From Paraglaciecola mesophila KMM 241 (GTDB lineage: Bacteria > Pseudomonadota > Gammaproteobacteria > Enterobacterales > Alteromonadaceae): a stretch of DNA of 64,000 nucleotides. Positions within the stretch are counted from its first letter, which is position 1. Every line of letters begins with the position of its first letter. The translations under genes and the position numbers were made by a program. The notes under the pieces were generated by a model. The model made no database searches, had not been told where the DNA came from, and worked only from the letters and a program-made list of their open reading frames with translations. This document shows, piece by piece, positions 29,098 to 39,789 of the stretch. Location of the stretch: contig NZ_BAEP01000075.1 of the NCBI RefSeq assembly GCF_000315015.1, positions 62,001 through 126,000 on the forward strand. Direction: 5' to 3'.

Positions 29098-29339
29098 TAT
29101 TTATTTTCAAATTTAACTCATTTTATTTACATATTTCCCCCTTTTTATGTGTGGCTTCCTTGCTTGACTGATTAAAAATCCCCCGTTTTATCTGCCTTTG
29201 CATGCTGGTAGCGAGATTTATTTGCCTTTGGTGATGCCAAAAAGCGTCACTTTTAGTAAATCCTTTCACATATCAGTCACTTCAACCAACGCCTTGATTT
29301 CTCTGGCTTGGGGCAACGTCAAATTGCCTGTTTTATCCC

Positions 29340-29369
29340 TTGACATGATGGACGTGAGGTACCTAAACT
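29340..29369 (+). promoter_or_regulatory. Candidate mraZ promoter
   Basis: TTGACA (29340-29345) and TAAACT (29364-29369) are 18 bases apart. The expected start point falls just before or within the MraZ operator repeats, the arrangement needed for autorepression of the dcw cluster. Confidence 0.55.
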
Positions 29370-29376
29370 GTGCATC

Positions 29377-29401
29377 GTGGGTAAAAGTGGCAAAAAGTGG
29401 A
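29377..29401 (+). promoter_or_regulatory. MraZ operator (three GTGG repeats)
   Basis: GTGGG, GTGGC and GTGGA start at 29377, 29387 and 29397, an exact 10-bp period. In E. coli MraZ binds GTGGG-type repeats with five-base spacers upstream of mraZ. The same spacing here, 65-90 bases before mraZ, supports autoregulation. Confidence 0.75.
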
Positions 29402-29465
29402 TCAAAAACTCATTTTTAGTGAGAAATGGTTCTAAATCAGTAACAAATTATAAAAGGCTAGGGAA

Positions 29466-29924
29466 ATGTTCCGCGGCGCTAACGCAATCAATCTTGATGT
29501 AAAAGGACGGGTAACGATACCAACGAAGTATCGTCAGTCTTTGCTGGATGATTGTCAGGGGCAACTGGTGTGTACGATTGACACCCAGCAACCTTGCTTG
29601 CTGCTTTACCCACTTCCTGAATGGGAAGAAATTGAGCTGAAACTTTCGCGCCTGTCCAGTATGAATCCTCACGAGCGCAGATTACAGCGTTTACTGCTCG
29701 GTTATGCAACCGAAGGGGAAATGGATAAGAGCGGTCGCTTTTTATTGACGGCGCCGCTGCGAGAGCATGCCCATTTAGATAAACAAATTATGTTGGTAGG
29801 CCAATTGAACAAATTCGAAATTTGGGATCACAGTGTTTGGCAACAACAAATACAACAAGATGTTGCGACTGAGCAAGAAGCAGCCTTTGAATTAACTGAG
29901 CGCTTGCAGGATTTCTCACTCTAA
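29466..29924 (+). CDS. mraZ: MraZ, transcriptional regulator of the dcw cluster
   Basis: A 152-residue protein with two AbrB/SpoVT-like half-domains, seen as [15 protein letters not shown] near residue 8 and [14 protein letters not shown] near residue 85. MraZ forms rings that bind repeated operators and repress its own operon. It has the normal length and is first in the cluster. Its stop overlaps the rsmH start by one base. Confidence 0.96.
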   Translation: MFRGANAINLDVKGRVTIPTKYRQSLLDDCQGQLVCTIDTQQPCLLLYPLPEWEEIELKLSRLSSMNPHERRLQRLLLGYATEGEMDKSGRFLLTAPLREHAHLDKQIMLVGQLNKFEIWDHSVWQQQIQQDVATEQEAAFELTERLQDFSL

Positions 29925-30859
29925 TGACTACGCAACCATCACACCTATCTGTACTACTGCAAGAATCCATTGACGGTTTAGCAATTAAACCTGATGGCAT
30001 TTACCTGGATGCCACATTCGGGCGCGGTGGTCACACTAAGCAGATCTTGTCTCAGTTATCGTCAAACGGTCGCGTGATTGCACTTGACCGTGACCCGTCA
30101 GCGATAGAAGCGGCAAAAGTGCTGGCGAATGACGCACGTTTTAGTATTCATCATTGTAACTTTTCAGAAATGGAAGACGTACTTACTTCCCTAGAACTGC
30201 ACGGTAAGGTAGACGGAATATTGATGGACTTGGGCGTGTCTTCGCCTCAGCTAGATGAGCCAGAGCGGGGCTTTAGTTTTATGCGTGAAGGGCCATTAGA
30301 CATGCGTATGAATCCGACCAAAGGGCAAAGTGCTGCCCAGTGGTTAGCCCATGCTGAAGAGCAAGACATTGCACAAGTCATCAAAGAATTCGGTGAAGAA
30401 AAATTCGGTAAGCGTATTGCCCACGGTATTGTTAACGCACGTCAAGAAACACCAATAACCACCACTGCGCAATTGGCTGAAATTATTGATTTGGCGGTAC
30501 CCGTTAAAGACAAGTTTAAGCATCCGGCGACCCGCAGTTTTCAAGGTATTCGTATCTATATCAACAGTGAATTAGATGAAATTCGCACGGGCTTGAAAGC
30601 CGCGTTAAATAGCCTGAATTCTGGTGGCCGCTTGTCTGTGATCAGCTTTCACTCGTTGGAAGACAGATTAGTAAAACGTTTTATTCGAGAGCAAAGCCGC
30701 GGTCTTCAAGTTCCCCATGGTTTACCCATTATGCAGGCTGAAATAGATTCTCATAAAGCCATGAAAGCCATTGGCAAAGCGATAAAACCCTCAAGTGAAG
30801 AATTGTCTCGAAATGTCCGTGCCCGTAGTTCGGTTCTCAGGGTTGCCGAAAAACTATGA
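29924..30859 (+). CDS. rsmH: 16S rRNA m4C1402 methyltransferase RsmH
   Basis: A 311-residue SAM-dependent enzyme that N4-methylates C1402 in 16S rRNA. Signatures are HLSVLLQE at the start, the SAM site [43 protein letters not shown] and [13 protein letters not shown]. It is joined to mraZ (TAATG) and ftsL (ATGA overlap). Confidence 0.97.
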   Translation: MTTQPSHLSVLLQESIDGLAIKPDGIYLDATFGRGGHTKQILSQLSSNGRVIALDRDPSAIEAAKVLANDARFSIHHCNFSEMEDVLTSLELHGKVDGILMDLGVSSPQLDEPERGFSFMREGPLDMRMNPTKGQSAAQWLAHAEEQDIAQVIKEFGEEKFGKRIAHGIVNARQETPITTTAQLAEIIDLAVPVKDKFKHPATRSFQGIRIYINSELDEIRTGLKAALNSLNSGGRLSVISFHSLEDRLVKRFIREQSRGLQVPHGLPIMQAEIDSHKAMKAIGKAIKPSSEELSRNVRARSSVLRVAEKL

Positions 30860-31176
30860 GTACCCAAGAAACTAACTTCAAACTCGTCGGCTTTTTGCTT
30901 GCTGACCTAGCCCGCCATCCCGTGCGGGTTTTGTTGTTTTTGTCACTGTTAGTTAGCGCCGGTGCCGTTATCTTAAGTGCACATCATAATCGCCAAGCGT
31001 CGATTGCGCTTGAGCGCTTGATGCAAAACAAAGATCAGCTAGATGTTGAATGGCGAAATCTGATCTTGGAGCAAAGTGCGTTAACTGAACATAATCGTAT
31101 TGAGAACTTGGTGTCTAAGCAATTAGGCATGCGCCGCCCGCAAGCCGATGAAGAAGTGGTGGTGAGAATAAAATGA
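30856..31176 (+). CDS. ftsL: Cell division protein FtsL
   Basis: A small bitopic protein of 106 residues with a cytosolic N-terminus, one membrane helix (about 19-42) and a periplasmic coiled coil ending in E-x-x-V-x-x-x-L-G-M. This is the standard FtsL layout; it joins FtsB and FtsQ in the divisome. Identification rests on position, size and topology as well as the LGMRRP tail. It overlaps both neighbours by four bases. Confidence 0.93.
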   Translation: MSTQETNFKLVGFLLADLARHPVRVLLFLSLLVSAGAVILSAHHNRQASIALERLMQNKDQLDVEWRNLILEQSALTEHNRIENLVSKQLGMRRPQADEEVVVRIK

Positions 31177-32933
31177 GCCGAGTCAGCACCAACAAAAAAC
31201 GTAATCAACAAGCGAAGCAAAATGTCGCACCTACTGCTTTGCAGTGGCGCTATTTGCTCGTAATTGGCGTGATTATGTTGGTGTTTGTTGGCTTATCAGC
31301 TCGGGCAGTATATATCCAAGTTATTGACCCTGACTTGCTTATTCAGCAAGGGGACAACCGCACATTACGCACTCAAAATATGCCGGTACACCGAGGTTTA
31401 ATAACCGATAGAAACGGCCAAAATTTAGCGGTAAGTGTGCCAGTAAGGGCCATTTGGGCAGACCCGAAAACTATCGTTGAAAACGGCTCATTGAATGACA
31501 AGCGCCGCTGGCAGGCTTTAGCAGACGTGTTAGGGCAGGATTACACCAAGCTCGTTTCACGAGTGAAAAATCCGAAAAAACGCTTTGTGTACATTCAACG
31601 TCAAGTTTCGCCTGCGATGGCTGATTATGTGGACCAGCTTTCCATAAGTGGTGTGTATTTGCGAGATGAGTCTCGCCGTTATTACCCAACAGGGGAAGTG
31701 TCGGCGCAGTTGATTGGATTCACCAATGTTGACGATCAGGGCATCGAGGGCATTGAAAAGTTATATAACGAATGGCTGAAGGGGTCACCCGGCAGTCGTA
31801 AAATTCGTCGTGATGGCAAAGGCCGTCAGGTGGAAATTTTAGAGCAAGAAGCCGGTGAAGAGCCAAAAGATATTCAGCTAACAATTGACCAGCGCATTCA
31901 GGCTTTTGCCTATAAAGAATTGAAAAAAGCCGTGCAGTATTACAAAGCCACTTCCGCTTCAGCTGTAGTGGTTGATGTGCAAACAGGCGAAATATTGGCC
32001 ATGGTTAATAACCCGTCTTATAACCCGAATAACCGTAGCGGCGTTTCTGGCCACAGAATTCGTAATCGCGCGATTACAGATGCCTTCGAGCCGGGTTCAT
32101 CAATTAAGCCTATAGCGGTACTTAGCGCATTGGAATTTGGCTCAGTAGAAATGGACAGTGTTATTGATACCTCTCCCGGTTGGATGCGCGTAGGCGGCAG
32201 CATGGTGCGAGATTCTCGCAACTACGGCGAATTGGATTTAACCGGGATTATTCGTAAATCGAGTAATATGGGCACCTCAAAGTTGGCTTTATCTGTGCCA
32301 AAGCAATTCTTGATAGATCAGTATTACAACATGGGGTTAATGAGCGATACCGGCTCGAACCTTATTGGTGAAAGTAGCGGTATATTTCACGATCGCAGCC
32401 GTTGGTCAGAGTTTGAATTATCGACGTTATCATTTGGCTATGGCCTGTCCGTGACCACGGCTCAATTAGCCAGAATGTATAGCGTATTGGGCAGTGGCGG
32501 CATTAAACGCCCACTTAGCATGATAAAGAGTGAGCAAAAAGCGCCTGAAGAGCGAGTACTCAGCGAAGATATCGCCCATGAAGTACTGACCATGATGGAA
32601 AGCGTTGTCAATGAAGGCGGCTCAGGCACGAAAGCCCGTGTTCCTGGTTATCGCGTAGCAGGCAAAACGGGCACCAGTCGCAAAGCGGTCGCCGGTGGTT
32701 ACGGCGAAGAGTATGTGAGTATTTTTGCGGGTGTAGCGCCTGTATCTGACCCGCAGCTTGCGGTAGTGGTGCTGATCAACGAACCTCGCGGTGATTTATA
32801 TTATGCGGGTGATACCGCAGCGCCGGTGTTCTCAAAAATCATGTCTAATAGCTTGCAAATGTTAAACGTACCCCCTGATGACAAATCAGTGTCCTCATTG
32901 GCCTCAATTACGGGGGCGTCTAATGCTGGATAG
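31173..32933 (+). CDS. ftsI: Septal peptidoglycan transpeptidase FtsI (PBP3)
   Basis: A 586-residue class B penicillin-binding protein. A basic N-terminus and one membrane helix (about 28-50) are followed by the pedestal domain (MPVHRGLITDRNG). The transpeptidase domain has Ser-x-x-Lys in EPGSSIKPI, Ser-x-Asn in KSSNMGTSK and KTGT in VAGKTGTSRK. It cross-links septal peptidoglycan together with FtsW, encoded five genes on. Confidence 0.97.
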   Translation: MSRVSTNKKRNQQAKQNVAPTALQWRYLLVIGVIMLVFVGLSARAVYIQVIDPDLLIQQGDNRTLRTQNMPVHRGLITDRNGQNLAVSVPVRAIWADPKTIVENGSLNDKRRWQALADVLGQDYTKLVSRVKNPKKRFVYIQRQVSPAMADYVDQLSISGVYLRDESRRYYPTGEVSAQLIGFTNVDDQGIEGIEKLYNEWLKGSPGSRKIRRDGKGRQVEILEQEAGEEPKDIQLTIDQRIQAFAYKELKKAVQYYKATSASAVVVDVQTGEILAMVNNPSYNPNNRSGVSGHRIRNRAITDAFEPGSSIKPIAVLSALEFGSVEMDSVIDTSPGWMRVGGSMVRDSRNYGELDLTGIIRKSSNMGTSKLALSVPKQFLIDQYYNMGLMSDTGSNLIGESSGIFHDRSRWSEFELSTLSFGYGLSVTTAQLARMYSVLGSGGIKRPLSMIKSEQKAPEERVLSEDIAHEVLTMMESVVNEGGSGTKARVPGYRVAGKTGTSRKAVAGGYGEEYVSIFAGVAPVSDPQLAVVVLINEPRGDLYYAGDTAAPVFSKIMSNSLQMLNVPPDDKSVSSLASITGASNAG

Positions 32934-34500
32934 CAAACAAGTGCAAACTAACCAAGCTCAATTAGAGCAAGCTCAAGTAAAGACGGCGCGGAGCATACAA
33001 CCGCTATTGTTAGAATTTGGTATTCAAACTGCAGATATCACGATTGAATCTTTGGTGCTAGATAGCCGTGATGTGGCTATTCACAGTGCATTTATTGCGC
33101 TAAAAGGTCATGTGCGTGACGGGCGAGATTTTATTCCCCAAGCGATTAGCCTAGGCGCAAAAGTCATTATTGCCGAGTGTGAAACCCAAGCAGAGCATGG
33201 GCATACGAGCATGCGCGAACAATCGTTAATCATCAGCTTCTATGACTTATCCGCTCAGTTATCAGCACTTGCGGCTGCATTTTATGATTACCCAGCCCAG
33301 TCCTTACAAGTGATTGGTGTTACGGGCACCAACGGCAAAACATCAACAGTACAATTAACCAGTCAATTGGCAGCGCTACTGAATAAGCGCGCCGCGTCAA
33401 TTGGCACATTGGGCTCAGGTGTGATTGACCAAGCAGGGACATGCGCATCACATAATGACACTGCGAACACCACGCCAGACGCCATTAGCATGCACAAATT
33501 GATGGCGCAATTTGCACAAGACCAGGTTAAACAAGTCGCCCTTGAAGTGTCTTCTCATGCATTAGTACAACAACGCGTTGCTGCGCTTAAAACAGATGTG
33601 GCTGTGTTTACGAACCTAACACGAGACCACCTTGATTATCACGGCACTATGCAAGCCTATGCGCAAGCAAAACGCGAGTTGTTGAAGCAACCTGAGCTTA
33701 GATATGCGGTACTCAACGGAAATGAAATTGAGAGCAAGCACTGGCTGGCGCAGTTACCTTCAACGGTAACGCCTGTTATTTACGGGGTCGCTGACGAAAG
33801 CTTAATGTTGACTGACTCTGAGCATCAATGTCTAGCCAAGGATGTAGTGTATTCGAACCAAGGGTGCCGGTTTAGATTGCTGAGCTCATGGGGGGAATGT
33901 GAGATTCAATTATCTCTACTAGGGCGCTTTAATATTTTTAACGCACTGGCTGCAATAGCGAGTCAGTTATGCCTAGGTGAATCGCTAAATGATATTGCTA
34001 AGCTTGCGCATTTGTTGGTGCCGGTCACCGGTCGCATGGAGCGTTTTGGTGGGGATAACTCGCCTACCGTGGTGGTAGATTACGCCCATACACCAGATGC
34101 CTTAAAGCAAGCCTTAGCGGCGCTTCGTCAACATAGTGAAGGGCGTTTGTTGGTTATTTTTGGTTGCGGTGGCGACAGAGACAAAGGTAAACGCTCTCTA
34201 ATGGGAGAGGTTGCTGAAACTTACGCAGATGAAGTGATCATTACCAATGACAACAGTCGTTCAGAAGAGCCTACAGCGATTGCAGACGATATTTTAAGTG
34301 GCTGTGTACACCCTGAGAAAATTCAGGTGGTACTCGATCGCAAGGCAGCTATTGCACAGGCTGTATCGAACGCTACAGCGAATGACATCATTTTAGTGGC
34401 AGGTAAAGGTCACGAAGATTACCAAATTATTGGCAACCAAAAGGTTGCTTACGACGAGCGTGAATACGTACAACAAATGTTTGAGAGGAACATCACATGA
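32923..34500 (+). CDS. murE: UDP-MurNAc-tripeptide synthetase MurE
   Basis: A 525-residue Mur ligase that adds the third amino acid to UDP-MurNAc-L-Ala-D-Glu. It has LVLDSRDV, the ATP loop GVTGTNGKTSTVQ, TNLTRDHLDYHG, and the specificity region NDNSRSEEP. meso-DAP enzymes typically read DNPR there; the Arg is kept but Pro is Ser, so DAP specificity is expected but slightly unusual. The start at 32923 overlaps the end of ftsI by 11 bases; a frame extension to 32878 lies inside ftsI and lengthens the protein beyond the family norm. Confidence 0.95.
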   Translation: MLDSKQVQTNQAQLEQAQVKTARSIQPLLLEFGIQTADITIESLVLDSRDVAIHSAFIALKGHVRDGRDFIPQAISLGAKVIIAECETQAEHGHTSMREQSLIISFYDLSAQLSALAAAFYDYPAQSLQVIGVTGTNGKTSTVQLTSQLAALLNKRAASIGTLGSGVIDQAGTCASHNDTANTTPDAISMHKLMAQFAQDQVKQVALEVSSHALVQQRVAALKTDVAVFTNLTRDHLDYHGTMQAYAQAKRELLKQPELRYAVLNGNEIESKHWLAQLPSTVTPVIYGVADESLMLTDSEHQCLAKDVVYSNQGCRFRLLSSWGECEIQLSLLGRFNIFNALAAIASQLCLGESLNDIAKLAHLLVPVTGRMERFGGDNSPTVVVDYAHTPDALKQALAALRQHSEGRLLVIFGCGGDRDKGKRSLMGEVAETYADEVIITNDNSRSEEPTAIADDILSGCVHPEKIQVVLDRKAAIAQAVSNATANDIILVAGKGHEDYQIIGNQKVAYDEREYVQQMFERNIT

Positions 34501-35912
34501 TCCCGGTTTCATTGGCGTGGATTGCGCAGCAAGTGCAGGGCGAAATTATTCGCAGCGAAAAGAGTATTGCTGAAGACGCCATAATTCAGGGTGTCAGCAC
34601 TGACACGCGTCATATAAATTCAGATGATTTATTTATTGCCTTAAGCGGGCCCAATTTCGATGGCCATAAATTCATCGAACAGGCCCAGACAAGTGGGGCA
34701 ATAGCGGTAGTTGTTAGCCGTCAAGTTGATACACCGTTAGCCCAAATATTGGTTAGCGATACCAAAGCGGCTCTGGGTCTATTAGGACAGGCAGTAAAGC
34801 GTGAGGTAGCACCAAAAACGGTGGCTATAACAGGTAGCAGTGGTAAAACCACAGTCAAAGAAATGGTTGCTGCTATTTTATCTCGGCGCGGCAAAGTACT
34901 CGCCACTAAGGGCAACTTCAACAACGATATTGGAGTGCCTCTTACCTTGTTGCGTCTTGAAGCTCAGCATGAGTTTGCTGTGGTGGAGTTAGGTGCTAAC
35001 CATCTTGGGGAAATTGCTTACACCACTGAGTTAGTCAAACCTGATGTGGCTACGATCGTTAATGCTGCTGCCGCCCACCTTGAAGGATTTGGTAGCTTAT
35101 TAGGTGTGGCACGCGCCAAAAGTGAGATTTTCAAAGGCCTGGGCAAAGATGGTTTAGCCATTTTCAACGCCGACAGCCAATTCTATGCGTTCTGGCACGG
35201 TAAGTATGAACATCTACGTAATCAGCGTTTCTCGACCAAAGGTGAAGCCGATTATTACGCTCAGGATGTTGTTCTTGGTTTAAACGGTTGTGCAGATTTT
35301 CTCATGGTTACGCCGATCGGTAAGGTGTCTATCACTTTGCCTTTGCCGGGTATTCATAACGTTAGTAATACCCTTGTCTCTGCCGCATTAGCGATAGAGG
35401 TAGGCGCTAACTTACAGGACGTGCAAGCAGGTCTGCAGTATATGGCGCAAGTTAGTGGCCGCTTACAAGTTAAGCAGCTAACTGGTCAGGTCAAAGTACT
35501 TGATGACACATACAACGCCAACGTGGCCTCTGTAAACGCAGCCATTGACTTACTTGGCAGCTTCGCTGGGCGCAAAATTTTAGTGCTAGGCGATATGGCT
35601 GAGCTAGGGGAGCGGGCACGCTTTTATCATCAACAAGTAGGGGAATATGCCAAGGAAAAGGGCATAGACGACCTGTATACCCTTGGCGTACTCAGTCAAA
35701 GCGCCAGCGATGTGTATCACAAAAGCGGATACCATTTTAGTGATAAAGACAAATTAGTCGCGGCATTAGCCGAGCATTTAGCAACGGAGAAACGAGATAT
35801 CAGCATTCTAGTAAAGGGCTCCCGTAGTGCGCGTATGGAGTTGGTAGTGGAAGCTTTGGAGGCATCCCCCGTGGGAAAGTTTGAACGCTTTAGGGAGCTA
35901 ATGGCATGCTGA
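34497..35912 (+). CDS. murF: UDP-MurNAc-pentapeptide synthetase MurF
   Basis: A 471-residue Mur ligase that adds D-Ala-D-Ala. Motifs are [53 protein letters not shown] and [17 protein letters not shown] overlap with murE; seven-base overlap with mraY. Confidence 0.97.
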   Translation: MIPVSLAWIAQQVQGEIIRSEKSIAEDAIIQGVSTDTRHINSDDLFIALSGPNFDGHKFIEQAQTSGAIAVVVSRQVDTPLAQILVSDTKAALGLLGQAVKREVAPKTVAITGSSGKTTVKEMVAAILSRRGKVLATKGNFNNDIGVPLTLLRLEAQHEFAVVELGANHLGEIAYTTELVKPDVATIVNAAAAHLEGFGSLLGVARAKSEIFKGLGKDGLAIFNADSQFYAFWHGKYEHLRNQRFSTKGEADYYAQDVVLGLNGCADFLMVTPIGKVSITLPLPGIHNVSNTLVSAALAIEVGANLQDVQAGLQYMAQVSGRLQVKQLTGQVKVLDDTYNANVASVNAAIDLLGSFAGRKILVLGDMAELGERARFYHQQVGEYAKEKGIDDLYTLGVLSQSASDVYHKSGYHFSDKDKLVAALAEHLATEKRDISILVKGSRSARMELVVEALEASPVGKFERFRELMAC

Positions 35913-36988
35913 TGTTACTGGCCGATTGGCTACAACAGTTTGAGCCAAGCTTTAGGGTCTTCTCGTATCTGACGCTTCGTGCCATTTTGAGCACGCTAAC
36001 GGCCCTGTTGATTGCCGTGTTAATTGGGCCGCGCATGATCCGTTGGTTGCAAACCATGCAAATTGGCCAAACGGTGCGTGATGACGGCCCTCAATCCCAT
36101 CTGGCCAAATCAGGCACGCCTACTATGGGCGGCTTACTGATTTTGGCGGCGATTGTGGTCAGTGTTTTGTTATGGGCTGACTTAACCAATCGCTATGTTT
36201 GGGTGACCTTAAGTGTCGTCGTCGGTTACGGTATTATCGGCTTTATTGATGACTATCGAAAGGTCGTGCGTAAAGACCCAAAAGGCTTGATTGCGCGCTG
36301 GAAGTATTTTTGGCAATCCGTTATTGCTATTGGTGTCGCCTTGTATTTATACGCCAGCCAGCAAGACCCGGCTGAAACCGCCTTGCTCGTACCTTTTTTC
36401 AAAGATGTGATGCCGCAAATGGGCTTGTTCTTCATTGTAATGACTTATTTTGTGATTGTCGGCACCAGTAATGCGGTCAATCTAACTGACGGTTTAGATG
36501 GCTTAGCTATCGTGCCTACTGTTCTAGTGGCTGGTGCATTCGCGATTTTTGCTTACACCACAGGCAACATTAACTTTTCCGCTTACCTGAATATTCCGTA
36601 TTTACCCTTAACCAGTGAACTGGTGATTGTATGCACAGCCATTGTCGGTGCAGGCCTTGGCTTTTTGTGGTTCAACACTTACCCAGCCATGGTGTTCATG
36701 GGCGATGTTGGCTCACTGGCACTTGGCGGCACGCTAGGGATCATCGCTGTGTTAGTGCGTCAAGAAATCGTGCTGGTGATCATGGGCGGCGTATTTGTGG
36801 TGGAAACGCTCTCGGTTATTTTGCAGGTGGGCTCATTTAAATTGCGCGGCCAAAGGATTTTCAGAATGGCGCCAATTCACCACCACTATGAATTAAAAGG
36901 CTGGCCAGAGCCTCGCGTTATCGTGCGATTCTGGATCATCTCCATCATTTTAGTCTTGGTTGGCCTAGCCACCTTGAAATTACGTTAA
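35906..36988 (+). CDS. mraY: Phospho-MurNAc-pentapeptide translocase MraY
   Basis: A 360-residue polytopic membrane enzyme forming lipid I from UDP-MurNAc-pentapeptide and undecaprenyl phosphate. It has the [13 protein letters not shown] loop, GFIDDYRKV with the catalytic Asp pair, [24 protein letters not shown] and the [15 protein letters not shown] loop. About ten hydrophobic helices are visible. Either of two adjacent Met codons could start it. Confidence 0.97.
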   Translation: MLMLLADWLQQFEPSFRVFSYLTLRAILSTLTALLIAVLIGPRMIRWLQTMQIGQTVRDDGPQSHLAKSGTPTMGGLLILAAIVVSVLLWADLTNRYVWVTLSVVVGYGIIGFIDDYRKVVRKDPKGLIARWKYFWQSVIAIGVALYLYASQQDPAETALLVPFFKDVMPQMGLFFIVMTYFVIVGTSNAVNLTDGLDGLAIVPTVLVAGAFAIFAYTTGNINFSAYLNIPYLPLTSELVIVCTAIVGAGLGFLWFNTYPAMVFMGDVGSLALGGTLGIIAVLVRQEIVLVIMGGVFVVETLSVILQVGSFKLRGQRIFRMAPIHHHYELKGWPEPRVIVRFWIISIILVLVGLATLKLR

Positions 36989-37003
36989 AGGATATTGCGT
37001 TAA

Positions 37004-38329
37004 ATGGCTGCTAATCCATTAGCAAATAAAAATATCATCGTTGTTGGACTCGGTTTGACCGGTTTGTCCTGCGTGACGTTTTTAGTTGCTAAAGGTGCCA
37101 ATGTGAGCGCAGTGGATACCCGTGAAGATTTGGGTGTCAGCGTATCTGTTCCCGTGTTTCTCGGTGAACTGGATAGCGCCCGTTTGTGCGCAGCAGACAT
37201 GCTGGTGGTCAGCCCAGGTTTGAGTTTGAAAACACCGGCCATAAATGCTGCCATTGACGCGGGCGTTCAGGTGATTGGTGATATCGAACTGTTCGCCATG
37301 TTCAACAATACACCGGTGTTAGCGGTTACCGGCTCAAATGGTAAATCCACGGTGGCAACACTTGCCTATGAGATGTGTTTAGCGGCAAGTAAGAAAGCGC
37401 TATTAGGGGGGAATATTGGTATTCCTGCCCTGGAGTTGTTGGAAAAAGACGCAGACATTATTGTTTTAGAGTTGTCTAGCTTTCAGCTGGAAACCACCTA
37501 TACCTTGCGCCCTCACGTGGCTTGTATGTTAAACCTCAGCGATGATCATTTGGACCGCCACGGAGATATGCTGAGCTATCAGCGCGCAAAACTGCGGATT
37601 TATCGCGATGCACGTTTCAGCGTGTGCAACCGTGACGACGCTGCTACATGGCCTATGACGATTAATCCTGATGTTATGTTTGGTTTGAGTAGCAGCGAAC
37701 GTGGCCTGAGCTGGAATAAAGACAGCGCGCATATCTTACTGGACGGCAAATACTTCCTTGATAGCCATGCCTGCATGTTGGTAGGCGAGCACAATATGCT
37801 CAATATTCAAGCAGCCACTGCCATGACGATGTTGGCGGGTATAGACCATAGTGCAATTAAGCGTGCAGCAACCACCTTTGCCGGTTTGGCACATCGCTGT
37901 CAAACCGTGGCGGTGAGTAATCATGTGCGTTGGATAAATGACTCCAAAGCGACCAACGTTGGCGCCACTATTGCCGCCATTGATGGCCTAGCACCGACCT
38001 GTACAGGCAAATTGATCCTTATCGCGGGTGGCGACGGTAAAGGGGCTGATTTCTCACCACTTGAGGAGCGCTTTAACACGCAAGTCAGTGAGTTAATTAC
38101 CCTAGGCAAAGATGGCCCTAAGTTGGCTGAATTAAAAGCAAACAGCCATCAGGTAGCAACCTTAGACGATGCCGTGCAATTAGCTGCTACGTTAGCAAAA
38201 GGTGACGCAACTGTGTTGCTGTCACCAGCTTGTGCTAGCTTGGATATGTTTAAAAACTATCAGCAACGCGGGGACTTATTCGTAAAAGCGGTAAACACCC
38301 TTGTGGCAAAGCAAGGAGGCCAGCGATGA
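37004..38329 (+). CDS. murD: UDP-MurNAc-L-Ala-D-Glu ligase MurD
   Basis: A 441-residue Mur ligase adding D-glutamate. It has the N-terminal Rossmann GLGLTGLSC, ATP loop TGSNGKSTVATL, NIGIPALELL, ELSSFQLETT, NLSDDHLDRHG, HRCQTV and NDSKATNVGAT. It sits 15 bases after mraY and overlaps ftsW by four bases. Confidence 0.97.
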   Translation: MAANPLANKNIIVVGLGLTGLSCVTFLVAKGANVSAVDTREDLGVSVSVPVFLGELDSARLCAADMLVVSPGLSLKTPAINAAIDAGVQVIGDIELFAMFNNTPVLAVTGSNGKSTVATLAYEMCLAASKKALLGGNIGIPALELLEKDADIIVLELSSFQLETTYTLRPHVACMLNLSDDHLDRHGDMLSYQRAKLRIYRDARFSVCNRDDAATWPMTINPDVMFGLSSSERGLSWNKDSAHILLDGKYFLDSHACMLVGEHNMLNIQAATAMTMLAGIDHSAIKRAATTFAGLAHRCQTVAVSNHVRWINDSKATNVGATIAAIDGLAPTCTGKLILIAGGDGKGADFSPLEERFNTQVSELITLGKDGPKLAELKANSHQVATLDDAVQLAATLAKGDATVLLSPACASLDMFKNYQQRGDLFVKAVNTLVAKQGGQR

Positions 38330-39789
38330 ACACATCGACTTTCGCGACGCCTCTTCGCGCTATGTTTGCTCAGCGTCATGATGCTGCCCCAGCTGTGGTG
38401 CGTCCTTACGATGTGAGTTTAATTTTATTGGCGCTGTCGTTAATGGCGATTGGCTTGGTTATTGTGACGTCTGCATCTATGCCGGTGGCGTCTCGCTTGT
38501 TTGACAATCCTTTTCATTTTGCTATCCGCCATGGCATCTATATCGTATTGGCGATTGGTGCGGCCTTGACCGTGATGCAGATCCCGATGCAGTGGTGGCG
38601 TACCAGCAATGCTTGGTTATTGCTGTTAGGTCTGGTGTTATTGATTGCCGTCTTATTAGTTGGGCGCAGTGTTAATGGCAGCACCCGATGGTTAGTGATA
38701 GGCCCAATTACTATTCAAGCTGCTGAGCCCGCCAAGCTGTTCTTTTTCTGTTATTTAGCGGGCTATTTGGTCAGACGTTACGAAGAGGTGACTGAAAACA
38801 TCAAGGGCTTTGCCAAGCCATTAGTGGTGTTCTTTGCCTTTGCCGTATTGTTACTACTTCAACCTGATTTAGGTACCGTGGTGGTCATGCTATGCACCAC
38901 CATTGGGTTGCTGTTTTTGGCGGGTGCTAAACTGTGGCAGTTCTTTGGCTTGGCGTTTACCGGCGGCGCAGCAGTGACCTTCTTGATCATGTTCGAAGAA
39001 TATCGCATGAAGCGAATTACCTCGTTTTTAGATCCTTGGGCCGACCCATTTGGTAGCGGTTATCAGTTAACCCAGTCCCTGATGGCGTATGGACGCGGCG
39101 ATGTATTTGGCCAAGGCCTAGGTAACAGTTTACAAAAGTTAGAATATCTACCTGAAGCACACACCGATTTTATTATGGCTATCTTAGCAGAAGAGCTTGG
39201 TTTTGCTGGGGTGTTAACGGTGCTGGCACTTATGTTATGCATAGTGCTCAAAGCCATGAAAATGGGTAGCAAAGCACTGCAAAATGAACGTCCGTTTGAT
39301 GCCTATCTTGCGTACTCCATTGGTATTTGGTTTAGCTTTCAAACCGCTGTTAACGTTGGCGCGAGTGCAGGTATTCTGCCCACTAAAGGGCTCACGTTCC
39401 CGCTATTGAGTTATGGCGGCTCTAGTTTGATTATTATGGCCGCAGCAGTGGGTTTATTGGTGCGTATCGATTTTGAAATGCGGGTTGAAGGTATTCAAGC
39501 CATCGATCGAGGTGGCAAAGCGAAAGCGGCTAAATCGAGTAGTAGAAAAAACAAACCGAAAACAGCCAGTAGTGCAGGTAAGAAAAAAGTCTCGACTGTG
39601 CTCGACGATGTGGCTTACGCCGTGGTCGATGACGTGCAAGACGCAGAACAAGATATCGACTCTATAATGGATGACTTTGCCCAAGACGAATCTACGCAAA
39701 CACCAAGTCATCAAACCAAACGTGCTAGCAAAAGCACTAGTAACCCCCCCCGTGGCAACGACGAAGAGCAGGAGGGTGGCTATGTCTAA
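38326..39789 (+). CDS. ftsW: SEDS peptidoglycan glycosyltransferase FtsW
   Basis: A 487-residue polytopic protein that polymerises septal glycan with FtsI. It has about ten membrane helices, the [24 protein letters not shown]-type loop (split as SVNGSTRW and QAAEPAK), [17 protein letters not shown] and LSYGGSS. It is longer than the E. coli protein because the cytosolic tail after the last helix (about 385-487) is extended: a Lys/Ser-rich basic part followed by an acidic part rich in Asp and Glu. The tail may contact other divisome proteins (inference). Overlaps murG by eight bases. Confidence 0.95.
   Translation: MNTSTFATPLRAMFAQRHDAAPAVVRPYDVSLILLALSLMAIGLVIVTSASMPVASRLFDNPFHFAIRHGIYIVLAIGAALTVMQIPMQWWRTSNAWLLLLGLVLLIAVLLVGRSVNGSTRWLVIGPITIQAAEPAKLFFFCYLAGYLVRRYEEVTENIKGFAKPLVVFFAFAVLLLLQPDLGTVVVMLCTTIGLLFLAGAKLWQFFGLAFTGGAAVTFLIMFEEYRMKRITSFLDPWADPFGSGYQLTQSLMAYGRGDVFGQGLGNSLQKLEYLPEAHTDFIMAILAEELGFAGVLTVLALMLCIVLKAMKMGSKALQNERPFDAYLAYSIGIWFSFQTAVNVGASAGILPTKGLTFPLLSYGGSSLIIMAAAVGLLVRIDFEMRVEGIQAIDRGGKAKAAKSSSRKNKPKTASSAGKKKVSTVLDDVAYAVVDDVQDAEQDIDSIMDDFAQDESTQTPSHQTKRASKSTSNPPRGNDEEQEGGYV

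Noticed and set aside
29198-29419. Open frame of 73 codons upstream of mraZ
   Set aside because: It overlaps the mraZ promoter and MraZ operator repeats and shows no protein family features.
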